Shown here: one piece after another, positions 11,591-21,845 of the stretch | Numbering within the stretch: position 1 is the stretch's first letter | How the letters are laid out: each line of letters begins with the position of its first letter | DNA from: Pollenia angustigena | Lineage: Eukaryota > Arthropoda > Insecta > Diptera > Polleniidae | DNA length: 64,000 bases | Direction: 5' to 3' | NCBI GenBank assembly: GCA_930367215.1 | Contig: OV884057.1 | Coordinates: 111,191,284-111,255,283 of the forward strand | Position numbers and translations under genes: made by a program | The notes under the pieces: generated by a model | The model's input: the letters and a program-made list of their open reading frames with translations, nothing else | Databases searched by the model: none | What the model was told of the DNA's origin: nothing

Positions 11591-11750
11591 TTAAGGGTAT
11601 CTAAATGAGTAAACTCATCACCGAAACTTATAATTTTTTCACACAGGAATAAAGCTTGGATACTTTTATTTAAAACTGTTTCCTCAAAAGTGAAAAAACT
11701 CGTGGTATTAACCAAGTTATGAGTAAAGTTAAATAAATGGCCGAAAACTC
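11591..11750 (-). repeat. Right arm of the long inverted repeat
   Basis: Inverse of 5563-5722 with a few mismatches, ending GGCCGAAAACTC. Similarity continues inward to about 11540 and matches 10322-10370. This shows that the piggyBac inserted into the opposite arm after the element was formed. Confidence 0.8.
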
Positions 11751-12553
11751 AGCTATCAAATTTGCAAATCAACTGCGGTTTACTTCTTAACTTCAATTCC
11801 GATTTTCGTATAACGCTTTAGTTGTTCATTTAGTAAGCTTATGTCGTGAATAAGTTGTCAAAGAATGATTGCAGTAAAAATAAATTATGTCTTAAATTCT
11901 ACAAAGTCATCTGAACGTTACCAAAGGGGTGTATTAAAGGGACTGCAAAATTTATTTTGCCAAGCCCTGAAATTGGACTGGTCATAATTTTCGTCATGAT
12001 TGGACGAGGCCTCTTAGTCCCCATTCATTCCTTTATATGTCCGATTTATTGGATTCAACATATTTGTCTAATCTAGGTTAAAATGATATCTATATCTGCA
12101 GGTATTTCAAAATTTTTCTAAAGTTACAATTCTTTAAAGTCCTTAAACTATTATATTAATCCTTATTTGACTTTCAAAATGAAAATTTTAATACAGATAT
12201 TGCTTAAAATATTCTAAGTTTTAATAAAAATTTCCATTCTTTCTCCAAACCAAGACAGCTAAAAATTTAAAAAAAAACTAAAAATACTTTTTTTGGGAAT
12301 ACAAAATTTTTAATTTACAAGATTTTGAAAAGAGAAACTCACTGTTTATTGTTTTTTTTTTTTTTTTTTTTGTTTACGCTTTGTTATTGTTACAAGTACA
12401 TAATTCTTATTTGTTACATAATTCTTATTTGCTTAACAGCTGTATTTGTTTAATATCTTTAGTGTTTCTAAAATCTGTGGATGAAGTTTCCTAACGATCC
12501 GGCCTAATCAACCAGTGAAATGCGCATAGGAATAGCTTATCCCTACTTAAACA
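11751..12553. other. Non-coding stretch ending in a dispersed repeat
   Basis: No gene is seen. From about 12330 to 12550 it carries a dispersed repeat: CTCACTGTTTATTG, TTGTTACAAGTA, GATGAAGTTTCC and CAGTGAAATGCGCATAGGAA. It is shared with 51540-51757. A poly(T) run lies at about 12353. The adjacent retrotransposon tail abuts the repeat just after AATAGCTTATCCC. Confidence 0.5.
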
Positions 12554-14990
12554 TTTTTTTTTTTTTTTATTTCTATTTATTTATTTATTTCAAAATTTAT
12601 TATTACATTTTCACTTAACTAACCCTACAAAACCACTAAGGTTTGTCTGTAGGAAAAAAATATTTATATAAATAATTCATTAAATTTGCTTTCATTGCGA
12701 ATTTATAAGACATGTTTTAATACTTTTTTTTCTTTTATGTTCATTGGTTATTGAGAGAGTCTCTTCAGGAATTATATTCACAAATTTAGGAAGTGTCACT
12801 TGTAGCGTACTTTCGCCGTATTTGTTGCGATGTTTTCCTATCTTGTACTTTCCTTCTGCTTTTCTTCTGGTATTGTAGTTATGGTCGATGCGTTGAAGAA
12901 ATCTGCTATCGTTATGAAATTCATTGATTAATGTTATTTTATATATGCTTTTTATATTGAGTATTTGTAGTTGTTTACAAAGTTTAAAAATTTGATTTTT
13001 TTTGTTGTGTTTTTTATTACACACTGTTCTTGATGAATTGCTACCTGGGATATGACGATTGCTATTGTTGGTTTCATTTGTGTTATTAGAATTATTGTTG
13101 ATTGAACTAAGTTGTCTATCAGTTGTACCGACTATAGGGATGTTGTTGTGTTCAGATTTTTCCCAGAGGATTTTCAAAATTTTATCTTGCATTTGTTGCA
13201 GTTTTCCACAGTGTGTTGACCTACCCCATGCAGAAATTCCGTGGCGTAAGTGTGATTCTACAAGTGCGTAATATGCTTGGCGAACAACGCTGTATGTAGA
13301 ACAATTAGTTAGGTGGTGTAGTATGTACGCAGATCTTGGTTTCTTTCTAATGTTTTCAATGTGTGGTGACCATTTAAAATTATGATCAACAATAATACCA
13401 AGGTATTTGTAGCTATTAACTAATTCAATATAAGTTGAGCAGTTATCATTTGTTTTATCATTTGTTTTAGTTAAAGTATTTAGGCAATTGGTACCGTAGA
13501 ATTTCAGTTTTATATTGGTGTTACGAATATGCGAAGGCTTAATGTGCATAACTTTCGTTTTATTTGCATTGATCGTTAACCCGAAGTCATGACACCAGTT
13601 TTGTATAGTGTCCAGCTGCTCCTGCATGATTTTAACAGCTTCTTCTAAGTTCTTGTGCACCACGACGACGGCGGTATCATCAGCATATGCAAATGATGTG
13701 CTTCTTTGCAAAATGTTCATCATCTCATTAGCATATATTATGTAAAGGATTGGTCCTATCTTTGAGCCTTGAGGTACCCCATATTCAACTGAGCTCTTAT
13801 TGCTAAGAGTGCTATTTATTTTAACCCTATATGATCGAAGTTCGAAATAGTTTTGAAACCATTTTATGTATTCCGATTTTTTCTAATATAAGTAGAAGTT
13901 TAGAGTGTGAAATGGTGTCAAAGGCCTTACTAAAATCGATAAATGCTGCTATACAATGGTTATTTACACTAAGATTTTCATTTATATGATTGCTGAAGTT
14001 ATCAAGAAGCTTGTTTATATTCTTCCCCTTTTGAAACCCGAATTGATTTTTGTTTAGTATTTTGTATTTTTGTGTAAAATCTGTTAGCCTCCTACATACG
14101 ATTTCTTCTAGAATCTTTTCAATAACGGGTAGCACAGATATCGGACGGTAGTTATTGTAATCATTTTTCTTACCACTTTTATATATTGGCTGTATCAATG
14201 ATGTTTTAAGTAGCTCTGGTACAGTCGCATTATCTAAGCTCGAGTTTACAAATTTGGTTATAATTGGTGTTAAATAGTTAGCGTTATTTTTAATATCTTT
14301 TGGCCTAATATTGTCAGAACCAGTTGCTTTTTTTGTATTTAAACTGTTCAGTATATTAAAAATTTCTTCTTTATTAGTTCTTGTAATAAACAATGAGTTT
14401 TGTAAAGTTCTTGTAGTGTTAAAACTAGTTTGTATATTGCAGGTATGCATAATTTTTATTACGTTTTCTTTAAAATTAATTGCAAAATTGTTTGATATAT
14501 CGGTAATATTTTCGTTTTTAAAATTTTTTATTAATACATCATCAATATTGCTTGACTTTTTTCCAATTATTTCATTAATGAGTTGCCAAGTAACGCGAAT
14601 GTTTTTTCGATTTTCTACGAATTTATTTTTATAATAATTGTTTTTTGTATACAAAAATTTTTTTTTTTTAAAGAATTTCTAAACTTTTTATATTCATTTT
14701 CATATGTTTTGTTATGTTTATTATTCGACCATTTTTTATAAAGTTTATCCCGTGTTTCGCACAATTTTACCAGTTCTTCGGTCATCCACTGATTCGCCAC
14801 TTTTCTTATTTTTTTAGATTGATTTATTTTTGATTTTGAATAGATTTCCCTGAAGTTGTTATAAATTTTTAAGTAAATATCGTTAACATTATCACTTTCA
14901 GGTAACTCATGACAAACAAAATCTAGCAAATTGAAAATAATTATTAAAAGTGCTCCAACAAAATTAGTTATGTGTAGTTTTTCAAAAAAA
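12554..14990 (-). mobile_element. 5'-truncated CR1/Jockey-type non-LTR retrotransposon
   Basis: Minus-strand order is an endonuclease-RT linker, reverse transcriptase, a C-terminal basic domain, then a short 3' UTR and a poly(A) tail (a T run on the + strand at 12554-12568). The endonuclease domain is missing, so the copy is 5'-truncated at roughly 14990, as is usual for these elements. No flanking target duplication was found. It lies upstream of the first visible myosin exon, on the opposite strand to that gene, probably in the gene's long intron. Confidence 0.75.
12692..14980 (-). pseudogene. Non-LTR reverse transcriptase, frameshifted
   Basis: The reading frame begins in a linker (ANQWMTEELVKLCETRDKLY, about 14790). 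It enters the RT palm with KATGSDNIRPKDIK, YRPISVLPVIEKILE, NQFGFQKGKN and FIDFSKAFDTISHSKL (motif A, about 13920), then YGVPQGSKIGPILY and the catalytic AYADDTAV (about 13680). The C-terminal part runs through HNYNTRRKAEGKY to the stop at 12692. There are two breaks: one at an A-rich homopolymer near 14650 and one near 13870, where IHKMVSK should read on as a WFQNYF-type motif. A CR1/Jockey-like placement rests on motif spacing and is not precise to clade. Confidence 0.75.
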
Positions 14991-15059
14991 AATTGTTTTT
15001 TTTTTTTGATTTTATTCACAAGGCGAAAAATTTTAATCAATGTAAACTTTTCATAAAAC

Positions 15060-15510
15060 GCAATATTTGTATGGGAGCCTCCCTAAAACAGGAGATAAAG
15101 GACAAGTATGTCTCGAGAAAATGTTAGGCACAATAAACTAATTGCGGTCGGTTATACATTTAATTCCCCTAGGGGCGACTCCTTTGCAGTTATCGGCCTT
15201 TTTCTTCATTACATTTCTAGTCTGTATTGAAAATTTTGTATATGAGCCCCCTTAAGGAATGGAAATAGCGGTTAGTTATGTTAGAAATAAATGAAAAGTT
15301 GGGTTGTTCATACATTTGACTCATCTAGGAGCATTCTAGGCGCGGCAGAGGCCAAATTTAAGAATTTCAACCATACAAATATGACGATTTAATAAAATTC
15401 TTAAATTTGGACCCTGCGCCTTACCTAACCTAACCTCCTCCATTTTCATCTTGAAAACAAGAGCTATCCAAAAAAAAAACCGTTAGCCCCATTGGATTCA
15501 GCTTACACGA
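15060..15510. repeat. Diverged fragment of the long-palindrome repeat family
   Basis: Shares CATACATTTGACTCATCTAG, AACAAGAGCTA and AACCGTTAGCCCCATTGGAT with the palindromes at 53947-55402 and 49545-50463. Only one degenerate arm pair is left. It includes a local inverted repeat around CTTAAATTTGG and CCAAATTTAAG. Confidence 0.5.
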
Positions 15511-15528
15511 GTATTGTTAAAACGTCAG

Positions 15529-15786
15529 GGCGGCTACTCTCTATTGCGATGCAAATCTAGCGATTGGTACTCTTTAATGCATTTGCGCATTTGTCTTTTC
15601 GCAGATCATCACTATTTATTTTATTTAAATTTTCCGATTTCAAATATTTGGGCATTTCATTACTGTCAATCTGCGCCATCTTGCATTTTTATTGCCAGTA
15701 TTGCTTCATTTTCAAAAAAATTTGCGAAAGTGATAGAGAGTACCAAGTTGGCATTTAGCTTTCGCATCGCAATAGAGAGTAGCCCC
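15529..15786. mobile_element. MITE with CTACTCTCTATTGCGATGC termini, copy A
   Basis: The right end reads GATGCGAAAG, then CTCTCTATTGCG and GTAGCCCC when inverted. The left end reads CTACTCTCTATTGCGATGC. Both ends are flanked by CAG (15526-15528 and 15787-15789), a candidate 3-bp duplication. The second copy, in the opposite orientation, is at 49787-50078. It lies in the intron just upstream of the first visible myosin exon and has no coding capacity. Confidence 0.75.
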
Positions 15787-16037
15787 CAGGAGCCTGGCTT
15801 TTCTCTTATTATTATGTTTACACTAGAATATGTTGCAGTATTAAAATGTTGACGGTAATTTCTTTGTGTTGTACCAACTGATCGTTCGGAAACATAATAA
15901 TATTTAACAATTTTTATACGTTCTTTGCCATTACAAAGTTTTATTAAATTGTAAAAATAAAAAAGTTATAATCATTTCAAATTTAATGTATCGAAGTCTT
16001 ATTTCAGTTATTGTAATTATATTTTGTTCTGTTACAG

Positions 16038-16263
16038 CTTCTGCGGGGAGCCAGCGACAATGAACTGCGCCAATACAATATCACTAAAGATCCATCGAAA
16101 TATCATTATATGAATCAGGGAAGCATGGACATTTTGTCAGAAAAATCTGATTACAAAGGCACAAATAATGCATTTAAAACGTTGGGTTTCACATCCGAGG
16201 AGATTTCAACAATTTGGCGTATAGTAGCTGCCATCTTACACTTGGGAAATATTGAATTCCAAA
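16038..16263 (+). CDS. Myo31DF exon (motor, residues ~204-279)
   Basis: The acceptor GTTACAG ends at 16037 and the donor GTAAGT starts at 16264, with the last codon split after one base. It encodes [14 protein letters not shown] through [10 protein letters not shown], the segment just after switch I in class I myosins. Beginning mid-motor proves that at least one upstream exon exists outside the window. Confidence 0.9.
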
Positions 16264-19200
16264 GTAAGTGAAATTATGATTCTAATATACATTAATGATT
16301 ATTGGCTATACATATTTGTATTTCATATTATGTTAGTGATTGAAGACGAGTTGGTTATAAGTAATAAATCACATCTTCAGGCAGCTGCCCAGCTACTACA
16401 AGTTACGGAAAATGAGCTCTCAATATCATTGACGACACGCGTTATTGCGGCCGGGGGCAATGTAATGCAAAAGGATCATAATGCTACTCAGGCTGAGTAC
16501 GGTAAAGATGCTTTTGCCAAAGCAATTTATGATCGTCTCTTCACTTGGATTATAAGTCGAATTAACCGTGCAATTTTGTTCCGAGGCTCAAAAACACAAG
16601 CACGTTTTAATTCTGTCATTGGTGTTCTTGATATTTACGGATTTGAAATTTTCGACTCAAATAGTTTTGAACAATTTTGCATAAACTATTGTAATGAGAA
16701 GTTGCAACAATTATTTATTGGTATGTATTTATAATCGAAATGTTGAAATTTACATATTAAATTGTTAAAAATAAATTTCAGAATTGGTTCTAAAACAGGA
16801 ACAAGAAGAATACCAACGTGAAGGTATTGCTTGGCAAAATATTGACTATTTCAATAACAAGGTTAGAAAATAATAAAAATCATAGAAATAAAGAATGGCA
16901 CACAATCCTCCATCCAATCCAATCAAATATCTAAAGTCACAAAGTAGTTCTTTCCAAATTGTTTTCTTTTCATATGAATTTCCATTATTTTTTAGTTTTT
17001 GAGGAAATATTTTTTATGTATTATTAATATACTTACTGTATATTATTATGAATTGTGTTTGCAGATAATTTGCGACCTGGTAGAACAACCCCATAAAGGT
17101 ATTATAGCAATTATGGATGAAGCTTGTCTTAGTGTAGGCAATGTTACCGATGAAACCTTGCTTGGGGCAATGGATAAAAACCTTAGCTCGCATGCTCATT
17201 ACAGCAGTCGTCAATTGAAGCCGACAGATAAAGAGTTAAAGCATCGTGAAGATTTTCGTATAACCCATTATGCCGGTGATGTTATTTACAACATTAATGG
17301 CTTTATTGAAAAGAACAAGGACACATTGTATCAAGATTTTAAACGTCTATTGCATCACTCTTCTAACGCCAACATAAGTGAAATGTGGCCAGAAGGTGCT
17401 CAAGATATTAAAAAGACCACCAAACGTCCTTTTACAGCCGGTACACTTTTCCAAAGATCGATGGTCGATTTAGTTAACACATTGTTGAAGAAAGAGCCCT
17501 TCTATGTGCGCTGCATTAAGCCAAACGACATAAAAAGTTCCACTGTATTCGATGAGGAACGCGTTGAACATCAAGTACGTTACTTAGGCTTGTTGGAAAA
17601 TGTACGTGTGAGACGTGCTGGCTTTGTACATCGTCAGCGTTATGATAAGTTCTTGTTGCGCTACAAAATGATCTCCCAATACACGTGGCCTAACTTCCGT
17701 TCCGGAAGCGATCGCGATGGTGTACGCGTATTGATTGAAGAAAAAGGTTTTGGCCAAGATGTTAAATATGGCCATACCAAGATCTTTATTAGATCACCTC
17801 GTACATTGTTTTCTCTGGAGAAGCAACGCAACGAAATGATTCCACACATAGTGATTTTGTTACAGAAGCAAGTACGTGGCTGGATAGCTCGACAGAACTA
17901 CAAGAAAATTAAGGCAGCAATGCTGATAATGCGTGCCTACAAAACATACAAATTGCGTTCATATGTTCAAGATTTGGCCAAACGTTTCCGTCCCGCTAAG
18001 AATATGAAGGACTATGGTCGTAGCATTCAATGGCCTCATCCTCCCTTGGCTGGCAGACGTGCTGAGCCTGGTCTTCGTCGCATCTATGACAACTGGAGAG
18101 CTTACATGATTTTGCGCAAGTATCCACGCTCAGAGTGGCCACAATTACGTCTTCAGATCATTGCAGCAACGGCTATCAAAGGGCGTCGACCATATTGGGG
18201 CCAACAGCGTAAATGGGTTGGAGACTACTTGGCCAATTCGCAAGATAATTCTGCCTATTTGGCATACAGTACGAATGTAAAGAATTTGAAGAATCACGAT
18301 GGTTTCAAGTCTGTATTATTCTCTTCATTTGCGAAGAAATTTAACAAGCACAACAAACAAGCCGATCGTGCATTCATTATTGCCGAAAATGCAATTTATA
18401 AATTGGACGGAGCTAAAAACAAATTCAAGAATATGAATCGCTCCATATTTTTACAGGATGTAAGTACAGTACATACAAAATACTATATCATTGCGAAAGG
18501 TATTGTCGATATAAAATCGCAGAGAGTTTACATAGATCTGTTTTTTTTCCCTTCTTTATGCATAAGCAAATAAAATAAAAACTATAAAAAACAAAAGGAC
18601 AATAATGTTTTAGCCTTTCAATTCTTTTTCTACCGAATTTAGAAAGATTTCGCATGCTTTTAAAATATGTACATTTTTAAAAATATCGATGTAAACGCCG
18701 ACTTCGGTAGCTCTGTCTTAGTCTTAAAACATTCTTTGATATCCGGTGGCGTGTACCAAAATTTGACCAAACCAAACTAAACGGAATAACAAACTTCTTG
18801 TTTATACCCTTTCCACCTGTGGTGAGGAGTATAAATATCATAGTTGGATAGTGCACAATCACTAAATAAAACTGCAAAAAATTAGTTTGTACTCTATTTT
18901 TACCAGCTTTATTGATGATTATTACTTTTTTAACTGCCGAGCGTGCGATTAAGGTGATGCAGGATATATGTATACATATCTACTAGATTAACCATACGTA
19001 ACTTATAATCTCTAGTATTTTTCGCTTATTATAACTTTAAAAATAATATGTTTGTATGTACAATATTAAAAAAATCATAATTTTTAAAAAAATAAAAATT
19101 TAAGGCACTTAAGAAATCGCTTTCGGTGCGGAAACTTTTTTCACCGAATCAGCCTAAAAAACAGTTTTTTTTATTATCAAAACAACAATCCTTACATGGT

Positions 19201-20135
19201 ACTGGAGTGGTAATTTGAACTCAAAAAAAAAGTTATTACCCTAATGTCCATATCAATATGTTCTATTTGCATAACATCGAATTTTGTGTTCTGTATTTTG
19301 GTTTTATAAAAGAAGTGGTGTAACACAATTTAATTTGGTTACGGTTGTGGTGTAAGACAGGTTATTTGCACTGTTCTTTACAGTGCAATAGTCGAGTAAG
19401 CCAACTGTTTGTATCCAAAACAGATGGCGCTAGAAACATAGTTTGTGCACGGGCCGTTACAACCAAGTACTATAGTGTAAGAGTAGCGTTAACTCCTCAT
19501 TATCTCATAATAAGTAGTCTGGGGTAACACCACTTCTGCGCTGATAGCCTCAAATATGGTTTTAAAGTACATATTTAGGAATATGTTATGTATCATACAC
19601 AAGTTAATTAGCCGAAAGGGTCTTGTTCTAATACTGTGAATTAATTAGTATGTAAATGATATATTCGCCCAGCCTCCATACAAATTTCACATTTGTAATA
19701 CATAATTATTTTAAATACGTTTCTATCTTATAGTTGACTTCAATAAGTATCAGTACCGGACGCGACCAGTTAATAGTATTTCATTCATCCGCCAACAATG
19801 ATTTGGTGTTTTCTTTACAAGGTGAACATGGACCACTAAAGGAAGATCGTATTGGAGAAGCTGTTGGTGTAGTTTGCAAGAAATATAACGAGTAAGTTCT
19901 GCACAATTTTTTTTTTTTTTTAGATTGAGACATAAATAATTAATTACATTTTTCTTTATTTATTAGTATTTGTGATCGAGAATTGAGAGTTGACGTATCG
20001 CCTAACATCGCATGTCGTTTGGGCGGTAAATCACGCACAATTGTTATTGAAGCAGCAGCCGGGGTGGAGAATCCCAATTTTAGGCATGCAGCTGGTAACA
20101 TTATATTTGAAGTGCCAGCACACTATTGTGTTTAA
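16038..20135 (+). CDS. Myosin 31DF (class ID unconventional myosin), C-terminal six exons
   Basis: A single-headed actin motor; in Drosophila its orthologue binds calmodulin light chains, tethers membranes to actin and sets dextral left-right asymmetry of gut and genitalia. Six exons join in phase: 16038-16263, 16337-16720, 16782-16861, 17065-18459, 19734-19891 and 19967-20135 (about 803 codons, stop TAA 20133-20135). They encode the second part of the motor, two IQ-type motifs and the basic TH1 tail, ending in EVPAHYCV. Recognised motor landmarks include [11 protein letters not shown], the [14 protein letters not shown] relay region, [11 protein letters not shown] and [10 protein letters not shown]. 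The match is best to Drosophila Myo31DF as I recall it, about 1011 residues long. The N-terminal ~200 residues with P-loop and switch I are absent from this window. No frameshift or internal stop was seen, so the gene looks functional. Confidence 0.93.
16337..16720 (+). CDS. Myo31DF exon (switch II and relay helix)
   Basis: The intron before it is only 73 bp. It contains [17 protein letters not shown], then [20 protein letters not shown], which holds the switch II loop and start of the relay helix, and ends in EKLQQLFI plus one base. The donor is GTATGT at 16721. Confidence 0.9.
16782..16861 (+). CDS. Myo31DF 80-bp exon
   Basis: Too short to stand out as an open frame. It was placed by the acceptor TTTCAG (ends 16781), the donor GTTAGA (16862) and the protein [15 protein letters not shown]...YFNNK, which is the invariant continuation of the relay helix in class I myosins. 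Confidence 0.88.
17065..18459 (+). CDS. Myo31DF large exon (actin-binding region, IQ motifs, start of TH1)
   Basis: The 465 codons start [12 protein letters not shown] after the acceptor TTTGCAG and end FLQD before GTAAGT at 18460. Visible in order are the upper/lower 50K region ([19 protein letters not shown]), the converter ([42 protein letters not shown]), two IQ-type helices ([17 protein letters not shown] and the following [14 protein letters not shown]), then the basic TH1 neck and tail ([17 protein letters not shown]). TH1 domains of class I myosins bind acidic phospholipids. Confidence 0.93.
18460..19733 (+). other. Myo31DF intron of 1274 bp
   Basis: Donor GTAAGT at 18460, acceptor ATCTTATAG ending 19733. 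It contains a short mini-me-like fragment at about 18797-18836 (TATACCCTTTCCACCTGTGG and its partial inverse) and otherwise unassigned AT-rich sequence. The open frame that continues past 18459 is intron read-through. Confidence 0.8.
19734..19891 (+). CDS. Myo31DF exon (TH1 middle)
   Basis: Encodes [11 protein letters not shown] through [16 protein letters not shown]. It ends two bases into a codon before GTAAGT at 19892. The motif HSSxNxDLVFSL is typical of the TH1 domain of class ID myosins. Confidence 0.88.
19967..20135 (+). CDS. Myo31DF last coding exon
   Basis: The acceptor TTTATTAG ends at 19966. It encodes [19 protein letters not shown] through [20 protein letters not shown] and the TAA stop at 20133. 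The terminal [13 protein letters not shown] agrees with the fly protein's C-terminus, so the annotated stop is secure. Confidence 0.9.
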
Positions 20136-20958
20136 AGTTAATATAAATATTAACAACAAAAACAATATTTAGATATAAGGTTTATCTTTTTTTATAAAGC
20201 TGAGCTTTCTTTGTTACATTCTTTTAGAAATATTTCTTTTTTTTTAACAAAAATCAACTTAATTGTTTTCCCAACTCTTTGTCGTTATACCTCCTTTAAT
20301 TATCATCTTGATCTTGTCTGTTTTTCGTTGTAATTTTTTGTAAGAAGACTAATTTTTTGTATTAATAATTGTTTGTTAATTAGTTTATGTTTAATTTATA
20401 TTAGTTTAGGATGATTCAAATGATCGTTAATCAATTAATCAAAATTGGTTTAATAATAAGAAAATATTATGTTTAAAAGTATTAAGTGCATTAATCAAAG
20501 TGCATTACACATAAATAATTATGAATATATTTTACTATTTATATTTATAAATTAATATGTACAACACAATATGTTTATCTACATATTTGTAAATTATTAA
20601 GAAAACTAAAACAAAAATGATGCATTTGTTGACGAAAAATGAGCAACGAAATTCAAAGTATTTTTATTTAGCTCTTAATTTAAATGACATACATAAATGT
20701 TTATGTTATGTACACAAAATTTACATACAATCATATTTATTTTCTATGTATATGCGATTTTATACTAAGCGCATAGAATTAAGTGCAAAAATTATAACTG
20801 GTTAATTTTAGGCCATGTTTGGAAATCGAAATCGAGTGAATACTTCTGCCTTCTGTGTGGCCTAAATATTAAATTTTGCTTTTAAGATTGCCCTTTCTTA
20901 TTGAGGAAATAAATGGAGAAATCCTTGCAACAGGTCAATTATAAGTGCTCGTAAGAGC
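20136..20958 (+). other. Myo31DF 3' flank / probable 3' UTR
   Basis: Very AT-rich and non-coding. No clean AATAAA is seen in the first 450 bp. A candidate AATAAA lies at 20908-20913, so the 3' UTR could be about 800 bp, or an A/T variant signal may be used. Confidence 0.4.
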
Positions 20959-21273
20959 TAGAGTTGTGTCGCTCCGGAACGACCTAGTTCCATTGAACGA
21001 TTCCCTAAAAGGAACGGTGCGGACTTTTTCAATAGTTCCTTTTTTTGTCGTCCCTCGTTGTATATTGTGTATTGATAAATGTTGCCGACTTACGCATAAG
21101 GGTACGCGCAGATTAAATCAAGTACAAATTTACGAAATTCTTAAAACAATAACAAATATTTGTTTGTTGACGTTTTTACGAACGACAGAGAAGGTTTCTT
21201 GTTCTTCGTTCATTCATTGTTCAAAGTAAAAAACAGGAACGATGAGCGAAAGGAATGATTTTGCCCAACTCTA
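20959..21273. mobile_element. Short hAT-type MITE with exact 8-bp duplication
   Basis: Ends are TAGAGTTGTG and CCCAACTCTA, flanked by GTAAGAGC at 20951-20958 and 21274-21281. Inside the ends are near-inverse GGAACG/CGTTCC-rich motifs. At 315 bp it is nonautonomous. It lies in or just past the myosin 3' UTR. Confidence 0.85.
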
Positions 21274-21281
21274 GTAAGAGC

Positions 21282-21845
21282 AAGTATAATTATGTGTTTT
21301 TTTTTTTTTTGTTTTGGAAAGACAAGAAAGAAAATAAGGTTAAAAGCCTAACCATAATATTCATAGCATTGCTTAAACTACTGCCAAAAATTAACAGAAA
21401 GTCTCTCAAATGTATTTAAAAAAACAAAAAATAAATCAAAAAACGTTTGATTCCGTACGGAATGTGCTGTCAGTTTCGCACTTTGCTTAAGCAAATAATA
21501 GTTTAATAAAACTTAACAAAAAGTTTCCTTAAGTTCAATATGGTTTGCCTCAGATGATTAACATGCCATCGCACATTTGCTTAAGCCACCTTAAGCACCT
21601 TATGGTTGGGCCTTAAGTCTTTCTTTCTAGTGTAGAGGTTGCAAGGTTAACTCTTACCTTTGGCTCTCAAAAGAATTGAGAAGCTGTTTGAAATTCGCTT
21701 TCAAGTTGAGGTTAACAGAATTTAACTTAAACAAAGTTATAAACAAGACAGTTGACTGCTCAGTTTAAATGCAGAAAAGGAAGTGACTAACAAAATTAGT
21801 TTTCAAACTTATGCAACCTCGGTTTTTTATCCAAACCGAAGGTTG
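21282..21845. other. Non-coding stretch, nothing recognised
   Basis: AT-rich, with a poly(T) run near 21300. There is no terminal-repeat element or exon that I can support. Confidence 0.4.

Larger units (their letters stand above)
5563..11750. mobile_element. Inverted-repeat element carrying a decayed gene, split by a piggyBac
   Basis: The left arm (5563-5722) begins GAGTTTTCGGCCATTTATTT, and the right arm (11591-11750) is its near-perfect inverse, ending GGCCGAAAACTC. The match resumes on the far side of the piggyBac insertion (10322-10370 against about 11540-11590), so the original arms were about 210 bp. Without the inserted 4.6 kb the element is about 1.6 kb. Its interior holds a decayed protein-coding region (10645-11365). 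No target duplication is obvious. I do not recognise the transposon family. It could be an undescribed DNA transposon or a foldback carrying a captured gene. Confidence 0.65.

Noticed and set aside
18460..18573. Continuation of the myosin open frame to 18573
   Set aside because: It is intron read-through after a canonical GTAAGT donor. The TH1 domain resumes at 19734 in the right phase.
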